A program made the position numbers and the translations under genes. A stretch of 64,000 bases of DNA from Macrolepiota albuminosa (lineage: Eukaryota; Basidiomycota; Agaricomycetes; Agaricales; Agaricaceae): positions 1,670,803 to 1,734,802 of the forward strand of contig JAMWFC010000005.1 of assembly GCA_027475525.1 (NCBI GenBank), written 5' to 3'. Positions 45,291 to 57,226 of this stretch are shown in pieces (within the stretch, counting starts at the first letter, position 1; the number at the start of each line of letters is the position of its first letter). A model generated the notes under the pieces. That model worked only from the letters and a program-made list of their open reading frames with translations, did no database searches and had not been told where the DNA came from.

Positions 45291-47190
45291 TTGGGATGCA
45301 GAAGGCCATAATTGGGGCGGGTGAGACATCTGCATCAAATTCAGGGGAAAGTTCTGGGCCAGAGTGAGCCATGGTATCAATCTCGAGCATACGCAGAAGC
45401 ATGGTCGCAATCGTCCCCATTGCAGACTCAATGGATACGCGACGAGCAAACATGGACCATGCCCGTTGACATGGACAGGTGACTGCCTGATCACGCAAAA
45501 ATCCAATGGAAAGCGCGTGACGTTTACCCATATTTAAGGCTTTGCTCAGCACACACTTTCCCATTCTCCATATCTACGTAATTTCAAGTCCGCGCTGAAG
45601 AGCTCAAGGTCAACAAACCCAATGAACACAATCTCACATATTCGCTAGCATTGAAATGCCTCGACCGCGATACCGATGCACGGCTTGCACGGCTTGAGCC
45701 CATCCGTAGCTTCGGTTCATACGTCTACGATTGGACAACAAACTGTCGATGAATTGATGAATTCCGCCCTTTCCAGGAAAATATGCTTGCTATACCATTT
45801 ATTTGCCAGTTCGGATACTCTCTCTTCATCGCGATGATCCGCCAGCTCACTACGACTCGTAACCGAAACCCGGCTAGTCGGTATTTGCATTGACCTAACC
45901 ACACACGCACTCGATTGCACGACGCTGTCTGTCAAGTAGATGTATCTTGTTTTTAACAAAGACTATGAAAGAACGTAAGGCTCTTCCCAAGTTCGCCTTG
46001 CCAACATCTCTGGTCCCGGGCAGACTCAAGTAAGTTCCAATGCCCACAAAGACAACGAACGAATCAATCCATCTCAGCAGCATATCCTCGCGCGCGGCAT
46101 TTTCCTCCGTTCTGTCCACTCATCCTCTGAGAAACTCCTCTGGGCTTCGGACAACTCATCTACAGACTGGCAAGTGTTTCCCTTGGTCAGCACTGGGAGA
46201 TCAAATCCGATCAAGAGACATGCAGGAGTATGAGAAATGGTGAATACCGGACGGATTGTTTGCGGGTCTCTTATTTCCTTCCCTTCCAGTCATGACGCAT
46301 GACCCACAATAATCGATATCGCGAGAAGCCCTCCATGCATGTACAGCCAGCCATCACTGACACTGACATGCTGTGTCAACTCCGATACCGTACTGTCGTC
46401 ACAAACGCCTAACAAGTAACTTGGAAGGGAAGTTGATGTGAAGATCTAGTACTGAGGATCACAAAGTACCCTTTCGCCCCCGCTGCCCATTCAAGTCAAA
46501 GACAATTATACCGCCGATACTAGTAATACCTACCCGGAAAATTGTGCAATGCAGCAATGCATTGCCTACTTGCTCTATCTCTTGCACCCTTGCACCCTCC
46601 ATGCGGCGATCCATCCGCAGCGCGGGTAAACAATGCATCAGCACCCTCGTTGCACAATCGTTCGGCTTTTACCACATTCTACTTACTCAATGCCTGCATT
46701 CCCTTCCCGTACGTTCCGCCCACCATCGTTTCCACTACCGCACCGCTTGATTTTTTTTCCCGCCAGATCCGAGCAACTTTCAATGCAAGGCGGAAGGTCA
46801 AGTCGGAAATACAGCCCGGCCATCTGTGAGCCCAGTCACACTCTTTCCATAAATATCGGCTTCTTCCCCTTCTAACAGAAACATGAAATCCAAGTTTTAC
46901 CTTCAACACATGCACCTCTGCATCTGGTCTTCCTATTTGGTCTGCTTTCAATTGCGATTTATGAGGCATACCGTGGGTATGGTAGAAGCGATAAGAAAGT
47001 CACTAATCTTATGTCGCTCAACGACCAGAAGGAAAGTTGATAATCATATTGACTGAAACAATGGATTTCATGTCATCATCAGTGGATTTCTCCGTTATCC
47101 TTCGTTGCTGCCATAGCTAGGTATCCATCTGGCTTTGGAGCCATCCTCTAAAGCTCGAAGGTTGTATATAGCTGGATAGCTGGTATGGTT
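45291..47190. other. Unique-looking region; no gene I can support
   Basis: About 1.9 kb of normal base composition with CpGs. A 111-codon minus-strand frame (45229-45564) and some 60-95 codon frames exist but none has a recognisable domain, splice pattern or paralogue in the window. There is a plausible hidden multi-exon gene here, which I could not define. Confidence 0.4.
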
Positions 47191-47250
47191 GCAAACTTTG
47201 ATTTTTCAGACAAAGGTCAGACTCTGCTCTTAATTTGACCAAATCTTCAA
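47191..47250 (+). pseudogene. Fossil of a single terminal ANK exon
   Basis: GCAAACTTTGATTTTTCAGACAAAGG... matches the acceptor and start of the last ANK exon (TTCAAACTTTGATTTCTCAG, then DKEGHTALDLARLQK) with a few changes. Only about 60 bp survive. Confidence 0.55.
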
Positions 47251-47451
47251 CCTGAATTGGCGCCATCGAGCTCAACAAATATTTTACGTTGCCGAATCAA
47301 AGGGACGGCAAGATTAATGCGCAAAGTGTTGAGGAAGTAGTTGCACAAATACAAAATAACAAATGATTTCTACTCTTTGCATGCTGAATAATTGATCGCA
47401 TTCGCATGTCACTTCCCTTTATTGTTCAATCGAACTTATTCTTGACCGTCG

Positions 47452-48258
47452 ATGGCTCGCCACACATTGCAGTACACACCCCCTGGCCAACTTGCACGGT
47501 ATATATCCAACAAGCGCCTTATACCACCAGCGGCACGCAGTACTCCATGGCTGGACGACGGCAACATCATCCTGATTACTGACAAAAAGGCTTTCAAGTT
47601 CTATAAGCGCACACTGACATCTCAATCGATGGAATTCGCGCATAGAATCGGACTGATGAACGACGGCAATACAGACGTCGTCGAGGGTTGCGCGGTGCTT
47701 GAAGTGCCATTCGCCTCTCCCGCTGACCTCGAACACTTCCTCAACGCCCTACGCGGACTCGAAACATCCTCATCCCCAGGTCTCTCGCTCGCGACTCGAG
47801 AGGGATTCCACGCCCTCGAAGGCGCCTTGCGCATCGCCAGTATCACCAAGACTCCTACTCTCCGCACGCACGCCATCGCTGCTCTCCAAGCGCGCTACCC
47901 CACCACCCTCGCCGGGTGGGACACCGTCCGTCCTCAACGTCTCCTCCCTACTCCCCCGCCCTTCCCTGACGAAGAACAAGACTGGGAATGGGACCGAGCC
48001 TTAATCATCAACCTCGCGCGCGAAGTCGGCGCGTTCTCCATCCTCCCCGCCGCAATGGCCATGCTCACGAACGACTGTTCCGCCGGCGAAGTCTTCGGAG
48101 TCCGGCTCCCTCCTCCTCCTCCAACCACCACCGACCCTCCATCGCCTCCAATGTCCCCTACGTCGCCTACAACCGCGACACCTGGACCCACGCCCGTGAG
48201 GCCCTCCTCTCCATCCCCGGCAACGCCGAAGCAGCCCAGCTCATCGAGAGCGCGATGA
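47452..48258 (+). CDS. BTB/POZ domain protein fused to CAT DNA
   Basis: Single-exon frame of 268 residues from ATG at 47452. Residues about 30-130 fit a fungal BTB/POZ domain: WLDDGNIILITDKKAFKFYK is the strand/helix start, then EVPFASPADLEHFLNALRG and the helical tail. Residues about 130-215 are helical (HALEGALRIASI, LINLAREVGAFSILPAAM), as in basidiomycete BTB proteins, which act as protein-protein adaptors. From about residue 236 the DNA is CAT sequence (14990 onward) read in a different frame, giving a Pro/Thr/Ser-rich tail (SPTSPTTATPGPTP). The native C-terminus is therefore lost. It may be expressed as a chimera from its own promoter. Confidence 0.75.
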   Translation: MARHTLQYTPPGQLARYISNKRLIPPAARSTPWLDDGNIILITDKKAFKFYKRTLTSQSMEFAHRIGLMNDGNTDVVEGCAVLEVPFASPADLEHFLNALRGLETSSSPGLSLATREGFHALEGALRIASITKTPTLRTHAIAALQARYPTTLAGWDTVRPQRLLPTPPPFPDEEQDWEWDRALIINLAREVGAFSILPAAMAMLTNDCSAGEVFGVRLPPPPPTTTDPPSPPMSPTSPTTATPGPTPVRPSSPSPATPKQPSSSRAR

Positions 48259-49350
48259 TCGTCGTGTGCTTGGACGACTCGGCCCCCATCACCCGCGAGC
48301 AGATCTCCTGGTCTTCCTGGGTCGGCGACGGTCGTAACAGGTGGTTCGACAAGCACCAACGTGAGTGTCTTTCTCTTCTTTCAGATTAATCCTCACCCTT
48401 GCCCAGTCATCGTCTACGAAAACGGCCGGTCCGCGTTCTGCGGCGAACACTCTTGCATGGACGGTACGCCCACATTGCGCATGAACGAATACATCCTCGC
48501 CTCTCTCTCCCACGGCAAAGTCGATCTCGGCCCCTCAACCGCAAGCACCTCTCTCCCCTCCCCAACCGAAATACCCTTCTCCACCGACTCCGCCGTGCTC
48601 AAGCTCATCGACCAATCCCTCTCCGCATACGACACGCTCGTATCCTCACACGATCTCCAAGTACAGCACTACGAAGGGTACGGCAAAAACCTCATGAAAT
48701 CGCACTCCATCTCTCCCGACGCCTGAGCCCAGCTCACGAAGCAGCTCGCATACCACAAACTCACGGGACACATGGCCGTGACGTACGAGTCCGCGCAAAC
48801 ACGCAAGTTCCAGCGCGGGCGCACCGAGACCATCCGGTCACTCTCATCGGAAGCGCGCACCTTTGTCGAAGCCATGCTCTCCTCCCCTCTCTCCTCCCCT
48901 TCCTCCGCGACACACACCCCACAGGCGCTGCGCGCGCTCTTCCGCGCCGCCGCAGCGCGCCACATGCAGTACGGCGCGTGGGCCGCGGACGCACAGGGCG
49001 TCGACCGGCACATGTTCGGGCTCAAGCAGTGTGTGCGCAAAGACGAAGGCGAGCGCGTGCCCGAGTTCCTTACCGACTCTGCCTTCGCCAGATCAAGCCA
49101 TTGGGAGCTCAGCACGAGCCAGCTTAGTAGTCCGTTCTTTGATGGATGGGGGTACGGTGAGGTCGTTCCTGATGGGTATGGCCTGTCGTATTCGATTGGC
49201 GATGATTATGTGCGCTGGACGATTACGTCGAAGAAGAGACGGACGGAGGTGTTTAAGCATTATTTGGCGGAGGCGGCGACGGAGATTAGGGATATGATGG
49301 AGGCGGCGCGCAAGGCGGATTTGGAGCTGGAGAAAAAGGGAAAGTTGTAA
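48155..49350 (+). pseudogene. CAT, 5'-truncated copy with premature stop
   Basis: Matches CAT from about 14980 (NRDTWTHAREALL) to the TAA at 49348-49350. It retains the intron (48363-48407), so it arose by DNA duplication, not through RNA. The catalytic GEHSCMDG is present. A TGG codon equivalent to 15547 is TGA at 48724-48726 (DA-stop), and the first 240 codons are missing, replaced by the BTB gene. The downstream 600 bp frame from 48772 is otherwise open. Confidence 0.9.
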
Positions 49351-50375
49351 AAAGTAGACTAATATACCATGGCTAAAAGGATAGAATTTGAGTACACCGT
49401 TGTATTCTTCAAACTTCAAGGACAAAAAAAGACCCGCCGGTGTCTATCCTATATACGACACCAGAGCATCATTCGCGCGGAAAGACCAATTTAACGATCT
49501 CCCAGCACTGGATGGATACTCGTCAAACGTGTACGTAGCCCCATCTAAGCTAGTCTCTGTTGTCCTTGCTTCTGAATCGGTCCCGCACGCACGATTTCCG
49601 CAACGAGAACGAGGAACAAGACTTCGTCTGTTCATTATGCCTATGCCTCTCCATCCAACCCTCCCATCGCCTGAGAATGAGACTCGTCGCAAGGCAAGGC
49701 TGGGCTGGGCTGGGCTAAGTTAAGGCTAAGCTAAGCTGGTCGACGTGCCTACATTGTTTCCCGGCATACCGTGACATACATACATACACATACATCGAGT
49801 CCGAGTCCTCGGGCCCTCTGCCTACACACCAACGAATTATCTCGCACGTCTTCACATCACCTTTTACTTCGTGCCAACATGCTCGCTCTAACGAGGTCCT
49901 CAACGGCCTGCCTCTGCAAGCTCGCTCGCATCGCATCCAAATGATACACAAGGCTTTTGGGGCGCCGAAAGCCACCTTGCCGAATCAAGCAAAACCACAC
50001 GCATCTCCATATTCAAATCATCGCAATCTCCTCAAAAAGTCCAAGCACAACTTCACATTCCTCTCCCCCCCTCACTTGCTCTACTCGCGGCATGTGCTTC
50101 CCATGGCCCATTATCATTATCAAACGCTTATTTCTCGTTCACGTCGGAACGAACCCTTGGGAGGTGGGTGGGTACACCTTGGACGTGAACGTTGTGAGAT
50201 GAGGTGGGGTTGTTAGTATTTGCAAGGACAAGGATGTAAGAAGGGGTGCAGCGGCAGCGGCAGCAGCAGCACTTGAACATGAGGGGAAAAAAATGGAAAC
50301 CAAGATGAACTTCAGAGACGGCCCTGTGGGAACTGGATACCTTTGCCACCCACAAACCACGAGGCTGTGTTGAAG
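49351..50375 (+). repeat. CAT 3' flank and module M, upstream half
   Basis: Homologous to 94-499 joined to 7694-8270. It spans the empty target of the 7.2 kb transposon at about 49806-49814. No intact gene. Confidence 0.7.
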
Positions 50376-50790
50376 CCCTCACTTAGGCTTTGTTCCTGGA
50401 TCCGCCTGGCATTTTCGATGTCGGAGCACGAGTGAGTCATCTTCATCTCACCCTTTTTTGACCCAGAAATAAGTACAAGGATCGGCGATCTCGACCAGGG
50501 AGCCACGGAGAGCTCAATGAGGAGATAATTGAAAATGGTGGTGCGTGGGTGATGTAAGAAATCGGATTGGGATGTAGTGAGCATGAGTGAGTTATTACAG
50601 CCTCTCATCCTCCCCCTTTTTTGATTGTTCCACAAGTTTGACTCTTTGACCTCGAAACAGGTATAGGAATCAGCAATCTCGGCCAGGGAGCCACGTAGAC
50701 CTCAACGAGGAGATAATTGAAAAATGGTGGTGCATGGGTGATGTAAGAAATCAGATTGGGATGTAGTTGGGCAGTGATGAAAAATTGTAT
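50375..50790 (+). repeat. Module M, downstream half in tandem
   Basis: Two units as at 8270-8690, nearly identical to them. Confidence 0.75.
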
Positions 50791-51189
50791 GGTTTAACCA
50801 TGTTCTTTACTTGTTCATGTCTGTAACATTTTGCCTCAAATGGGACCCATTGACTGTTCCATCTACCTATTGTTTCTCTTGTGATGATTATTCATTCACT
50901 CACACAGTCCAATGCACTAGCTCTTCACAGATCACTATTTGAATTTTCACTCATTTTCTTCTAAAATGTTGGAATAGAATAATTGATAGTACTTCTAAGC
51001 TTATGTGTTGTCCTACTCAGTATGAATTGCTTGAACAATTCTTGAGCAGATAGATATACTTGGAAGAATGCTCTGAAATGTACAGCATGCTTGAAAGATA
51101 AATATTAAATTATGGTAGTGTCTATTCATGTGACTACACAAATCTACAATTTACTCTTGACCATATCCAGGTCAAGGGCAGTATGCTGT
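50791..51189. other. 3' flank of ANK copy 5
   Basis: Near-identical to 8691-9095; no gene. Confidence 0.5.
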
Positions 51190-54100
51190 TTACAAATTGT
51201 AATCTGCCAAAAATGAGGAGGAATATTCTGAACATTCTGAAATTGCCAAAAATTTCGCAATATCTGGATATTTCTGCAGTCTGGCCAAATCTTGGGCAGT
51301 CTGCCCTTCTTTATCTGAGAAATAAAATTTTGAAAAAATAGTGCCTAAATCAAAATGCATTGCTCACTTTTGGTATGCATATTTGCTTTATGGTTAAGGA
51401 GAAGCTCAAGGAGGGCTTTTTTCCCTTTTGCAGCTGCTAAATGGAGAGGAGTCTGCCCATGCTCATCTGCAGCAACATTATAGATTTTTCTGTAATACTT
51501 GATCAGATAGATACTTTACCTTGAGCATGCACATCTGCATTGTGCTGAAGAAGGAGCTCAACAATGTCTTTATTTCCAGCATCAATTGCCACATGCAATA
51601 CAGTTTGTTGATTCTTGTCTGTAAAATCCATATATTTGTGTAATTACCAAGTATATCAAGCACTTCACCTTTAGCATGTATATCTGCATTGTACTCAAGA
51701 AGAACTTCAACAATTCCAGACTCTTCACTTACAAACCCTGTGAATGGATTTGATACTGTCAAATGAAGTGCAGTCTGCTCATTTTTGTCTGCAAAAATAT
51801 GAGCTTGTTTATAAAATCCAGGTCCTGGTGTACACTTTACCTTTGACATCTACATCTGCATTATACAAAAGAAGAAGTTTGACAACATTAAAATGCCCAT
51901 TCTTTGCTGCAATGTGAAGTGCAGTTTGTTTGTTTTGGTCTGCAGAAATAATTGTAATATAAACAGGCTATAGTAGGCACAAGTCTTACTTTTTACATTG
52001 ATATCTGCATTATATCTAAGAAGAGAGTTGACAGTTTCTTCATGCCCTGCCCATGCTGCCAAATGAAGAGCAGTCTGCCCATTTGTATCTGTGAGAATGC
52101 TGTAAGCTAAGTGAGTTTAATTCCAAAGATACCTCACCTTGGATGTGCACATCTGCATTCCAGTGAAGAAGAAGCTCAACAGTATTTTTTTGCCCTTTCC
52201 ATGCTGCTAAATGAAGAGGATTCCACTCATTCTTGTCTGAAAACACACTTGATCAATTATAAAGTGGGTTTTACTTATGAGCACACACTTTTAGCATTTA
52301 TATCTGCATTCTTCTCAAGAAAAAGGTAAACAATGTTTTGATGCCCATTGCCTGCTGCTACATGAAGTGCAGTTTGTCCATATATGTCTGTAAAAGCACT
52401 TTAATCAGTCCTTCAAAAGCTGACCCAGCAAGTACCTCACCTTTAGCATGTATATCTATATTGTATTGAAGTAGAACTTTGACAATGCCTTTATGCCCTT
52501 CTGATCCTGCAAAGTAAAGAGCAGTTTGATTTTTATTATCTGGCAAAAAATTGTCAATTCTGAAAAACACTTAGTTTTAGCACCTCACTTTTGATATGGA
52601 CATTTGCTTTTTTCTCAACTAAAAGTTTAACAGTATTTTCATGTCCATTCTGAGCTGCTAAATGGAGTGGTGTTTGTTCAAATTTGTCTGGAGAGAGATT
52701 GAGCCTGGTAGGAGTTGATTTTAATAAGTTTCCTACCTTGTGCATCAATTTTTGCATCATATTTAAGGAGAAGCTTGACAACATCATTGTTTCCCCTCTC
52801 TGCTGCTAAAAAAAGTGCAGTCTGCCCATTTTCATCTGTAGGAATAGTATCAGCTCTGGAAAAACTGCTTACACAAGACACTCACCTGTGACATGTACAT
52901 CTACATTGTGCTTAAGCAGAAGTCTAACAGCCTCATTCTTGCCTTCTGTTACTGCTGGAAACAGTGCTAGAGATGCTTGACTTGGATACCTCTTAAGGAG
53001 AAACTTCATTGAAACTGTGTACTTTGAAGCTGCAGCCAGATAAATTTGCTTGGTGATATCTGCAACAAGAACCAATTAGCACTTAATCATTAAAATAGAC
53101 ACAAACTATTGTTACCTCTTTTGTTCACATATTCATATATGTCCTGCCCAACAAAAACATATATAGCATACTGGAATTCTTGCCTTGCAGCTAAAATAAA
53201 AGCAGTTTCTCCCTTCTTATCTGCCATCAAATTTATCAGTACTACAAGAATATCATGCATATTCTGACAACATACTTGGTTCATCTGGATTAGCACCATT
53301 TTCATATAATAGTTGCATCATTTTCCAATCCCCCTCTTTAGATCTATTGCGAAGTAGTGCATCTGTTTAAATTACAATAGTTAGACCTGTCATAATTTAT
53401 GTCCTAATAATATGCTTACGAAGATCACATTTATCTGCTCCAAAGTCAAGCAGAATCTGAACCATTCCCTTGGCCCCATTAACCACACCAAGTAAAAGAT
53501 GCCTTTTTTGTTCATCTTGACCAAAGATTGATCGAAGTATATTATAGGAAGGAACAAGAAGAACAAGGAGAGCAAGAATCTGACCAAATGTCCAGTTATT
53601 TTCAACTGACCCCACTAGGTGCTTATTATCTGATATTAGCCCTTCGATGAAAGCCAATATCAGAATATCTATCAGGCCAATCAGTGCTAATCGCAGCATC
53701 ACCTGAGACCTGCTTTTGAAGGCAGGAGAAGTTACTGAAGCGATGGGTAGAGCAAGATTTAGAAAAGGAGTTGAAAAACTGCTGTAAAGCACAATGGAAA
53801 ATGTTTCCCATCTGCCTGATAGAAGTGATACCCCCACACCACAAATGACGATTGTTACTCCTGATTGGAAAGATAGATCTGAGCTTTCGAAAGTGGATGA
53901 ACGGGTAAAAAACCAGACGTTAATAGCAGCTATCAATGATAAATGGAGGGAGCCGATGATGATGACAGGCTTCCTCAGCAATATTCTTGTTTCAGCCGAT
54001 AGCCATCGGTGTAGTAGTCGTTTCATTTGACCTCCAGATTCAACCTGGGCAGGATCCAGATTTCCAGTCTCTTGGTCCACCTCCAAGGTTTCCTCCATAT

Positions 54101-54620
54101 TTTCCTGATACCCAGATTCCTCGTGTGTTTTGTTCTTTGCTCTCTCCTTGTTTACCAAAAAGCAGAAACCCTTCAAGGCCTTCATCACCCGACTGATCCA
54201 CCAATACCAAGGCCTCCTAGCAACCCACTCAACATCATTCAGAGACCCGTCTTCATCCTTTTTCTGTTGCGGTGTAAGATGTGCTCTTCGGAATGCATAT
54301 AGAAAGAGATAGATGAACAGATTGGTGCTGTTCATCCAGCTAAGGCCCAGTAAAATTAAAACATCATAGCTTGTAATGTTGTGGTCCTTGCTAGCCTGGA
54401 TGAAGGCCGAGATGAGAATGGCCAGAGCAGTGATGAGTATCGCAGTGGACTGAGCCTCCAAGCTTTTAAGCTCAGTAAATGTAATTTTGCCATCCCAAAG
54501 AGCTATAACGGCTGGCAAAAGGCTGAGAAAGTTCTGAATATAGATTGCAACCCGTACACCAATGCCAGACATGTCCGGATTGGGGGTTATAAAACAAGTG
54601 ACGTTCGATAGCGCGGACAT
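51190..54620 (-). CDS. Polytopic membrane protein with ~16 ankyrin repeats (copy 5)
   Basis: First exon 54620-53420 (400 codons plus 1 base), second 53362-53276, then one phase-1 ANK exon after another to the TAA at 51190-51192. The membrane domain starts MSALSNVTCFITPNPDMSGIGVRV and is the A subtype shared with copies 1 and 2, distinct from the B subtype (copies 3, 4 and 6) in the loop TTRSSTFESSDLSF and in CDLRK for RDLSK. I followed all exons and found no frameshift. The last exon is longer than in the B subtype and ends ECSEYSSSFLADYNL. The third exon keeps the 8 codons that are missing from copy 1. This is the intact parent-like form of copy 1. Confidence 0.82.
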
Positions 54621-54784
54621 GATCAGAAAAGGTGTGCGCTGAGGGGAGTTGAAAGATTTTTTGGGTGCTCAGAGATGGTGGTGAGACGTGAAGAGCAGGT
54701 TGCGTGGTAAGATCAACAGTCTATGTTAGTCATACCACTTTTCTGTGGCAGTTCAATCATCTTTAATCATCAGTGTCAAGTATC
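54621..54784 (-). promoter_or_regulatory. 5' flank of ANK copy 5
   Basis: Same as 12580-12744 almost base for base. Likely core promoter and 5' UTR. Confidence 0.45.
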
Positions 54785-55258
54785 GATCTGAGCTTGCCCT
54801 ACCTCTTTCAACAACGCTCGCTTTCCCACACTCGTTCGTAGACCTCCAAATTCTACACGAACCCCTCCTCCTCGCAAGCGCGTGCGTGTCCTTCCTCCTT
54901 CCAATGGGAGGTGATCGATGCTCCTGTACCACCAACACCCTCTCCTCGCGCCGGGTCGCCATGTGCCTCACGCAGTATGCTCGCTCGATGCATAGTAGAT
55001 ACACCTTCAAAGCTTCAAGCTTCAAAGGCGGAATCAGATCTAGAGGAGACGTTCTCCAGCTCCATTGACCTTGCCCTCGCACGGGCCGGGTATCCACACT
55101 ACACTATACTACACCAGCATCCCTTTCCACGAGGCTCTTAGAGAACGGCACGGATATATCAAGATTCCAAGAGTTCTGTTCTTCAGCTTCATGCTTAAAG
55201 CCTTGGCCAATTGACCAACTTCCCCGTCGCCTGGATACTCGCTAAACGTGATGTACTA
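54785..55258 (+). repeat. Module P, copy 3
   Basis: Near-identical to 12745-13220, with a few substitutions (for example GATCGATG for GATCTATG). No intact frame. Confidence 0.6.
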
Positions 55259-56190
55259 ATACTGTGCATACATCGGCCCAGACACTCTCAATGGACACGG
55301 ACACGGACACGGACATTGAAATTGACATGAGCACGATTTCTGACTATATATATATACATCGAGTCCTTCTCAGCTGCCGAATCGCTCGCATCCAAAGGAC
55401 AGTACAAGGCCTTCGGCGTCCAAAAGCCCACCTCACCGAATCAACAAAATCACTTCGCCAAAGCAGCAAAACCCACACGCGCCTGCTGCCGTAACCATCT
55501 CCATACGCGAAGCATCGTAATCTCAAGAAAAAAGCCAAGCACAACTGTACATTCCTCTCCCCCACATGGATATCACTTGTTTCTTTCTCTTCAGAACCGT
55601 CCCCGCTGAGAGACGCGCTTAAGGCTTGACGTCCAAGTTTGTCTTGGAACTGACATGGCAGGTGGGGTACAGCCTTAGACGTGATTAACATGTCGTGATG
55701 AGGTGGGCTGAAAATTGTTTCAAGGATGTAAGAAGGGGCAGCAGTGCTTTCATCACGCGGAAAACTGAAACTGAGGTGAAACCTGGAGACGGAGCAACCC
55801 GTGTTGGACTGGATACCTTTGCTACCACAACCCACCAGGTGGTGCCAAAGCCCTCACTTAGGCTTTGTTCCTGGATCTTACTGGCACTTTCAATGTCGGA
55901 GCGCGAGTGAGTTATCACAGCCTCTCGTCCTCTCCCTCTTTTAATTGTTCCGCAAGTTCGACTCTTTGACCCCGAAACAGGTACATGAATCATCAGTCTC
56001 GACCAGGGAGCCACGCACACTTCAATGAGGAGATAATTGAAACAATGAGGAGATAATTGAAAAACGGTGGTGCGTGGGTGATGCAAGGCATCGGATTGGG
56101 ACGTAGTAGGGAAGCGGTGAAAAATTGTATGTTTTACCATGTTCTTTACTTATCCATAAATTCAATCAATCTTGTGCACATGCGCATTAC
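55259..56190 (+). repeat. Module M near ANK copy 6
   Basis: Upstream and downstream halves as at 13220-14110. It has a small local duplication of CAATGAGGAGATAATTGAAA (about 56022-56062). Confidence 0.6.
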
Positions 56191-57226
56191 ATATACAGTG
56201 TGCTGGCAAGATACTTATGACAAAGTCTTGCTAGTGTACGCGATCTGTTTTACCGGACATGAAGTATTTACGTCGAAGATGCCTCGTTTAATTGACCTGA
56301 TGTAAAGCTTTTGCACACTTTGCGTTCCAACGTCCGGCCTAACGTCCCATGGATGTACCTGGAAGCTCCGGCCATATGTTACGAATGGTGTAGAGTTAGA
56401 TGGAGTTTGGGTGGCCTCAAGAAGACTCGACAAACGAACTGGGGAGTCCGGCTTTTATTTCTCCGTGGCATATGCCATCGTCGCTTTCGAAGAGTCGTAC
56501 TGTGCGTATAGGATTTCCTTCTAACGAAGGACTTCTCTCTTCTCTCCGACTATGAACAAGACTTTTTTCAGCCATTTTTGTGGTCTGTAGCATGTAAACC
56601 TACACACGGCCGATGATGCAAACTGCGAGAAGGATACCTACATGCACACGACCCATTAGTCTTCCAGCGTGAATGTTCAGTATACGAACTCTAGCTTCTA
56701 ATACCTGCCTTTCTCGGCACCATGTACTTTCAATTTTTTGTTTGGGTTGAAACGCAACTAATTCATTTTGGTCCACAAAGTGCATCAAGTTCGGACACTA
56801 TAAGATGTGCCGTTTCAGGTACTTCATGTGAATTGTGTTTTCTTCAGCTCCCCTCCGAACACATATGATCGATCGGCAACTGATCCAGAGCATGCGCATG
56901 AACAAGGGTATCGCATTCCACGCTAGCCTCATTGACATCTCTCGATTACACCCGCGCGTGCATATGCTTCTGCCTCATATCCACTCTGATGTTGTCTCTG
57001 TCCCCGTTTCGTTCTGTGATTACGCACTTAAACTTGGGTACCGGAACATCTTCGGTAGAAAAAGAAGCTTTGGAACCGACGCTCCCATGCTTGACAATTG
57101 AACTGCGACAGAAAAGTAGTATGCTGATGGTAGATTGTTGATCTTACCACGCAACCTCCCCTTGTCGTTGTCGTCTCGCCATCTCTGAAAAGCCTTCAAC
57201 TCCCTCAGTGCACAACCTTTCTGGTC
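56190..57226 (+). promoter_or_regulatory. Shared 5' region of ANK copy 6
   Basis: Homologous to 28580-29654 with small deletions. CpG-containing. The divergent ANK copy 5 starts 2.6 kb to the left. Confidence 0.55.

Noticed and set aside
45229..45564. 111-codon minus-strand frame
   Set aside because: No recognisable domain, no splice partner found, and its 3' part overlaps a repeat shared with the non-coding spacers.
46040..46969. Frames of 60-96 codons on both strands
   Set aside because: No shared motif, no intron evidence and no similarity within the window; insufficient to call a gene.
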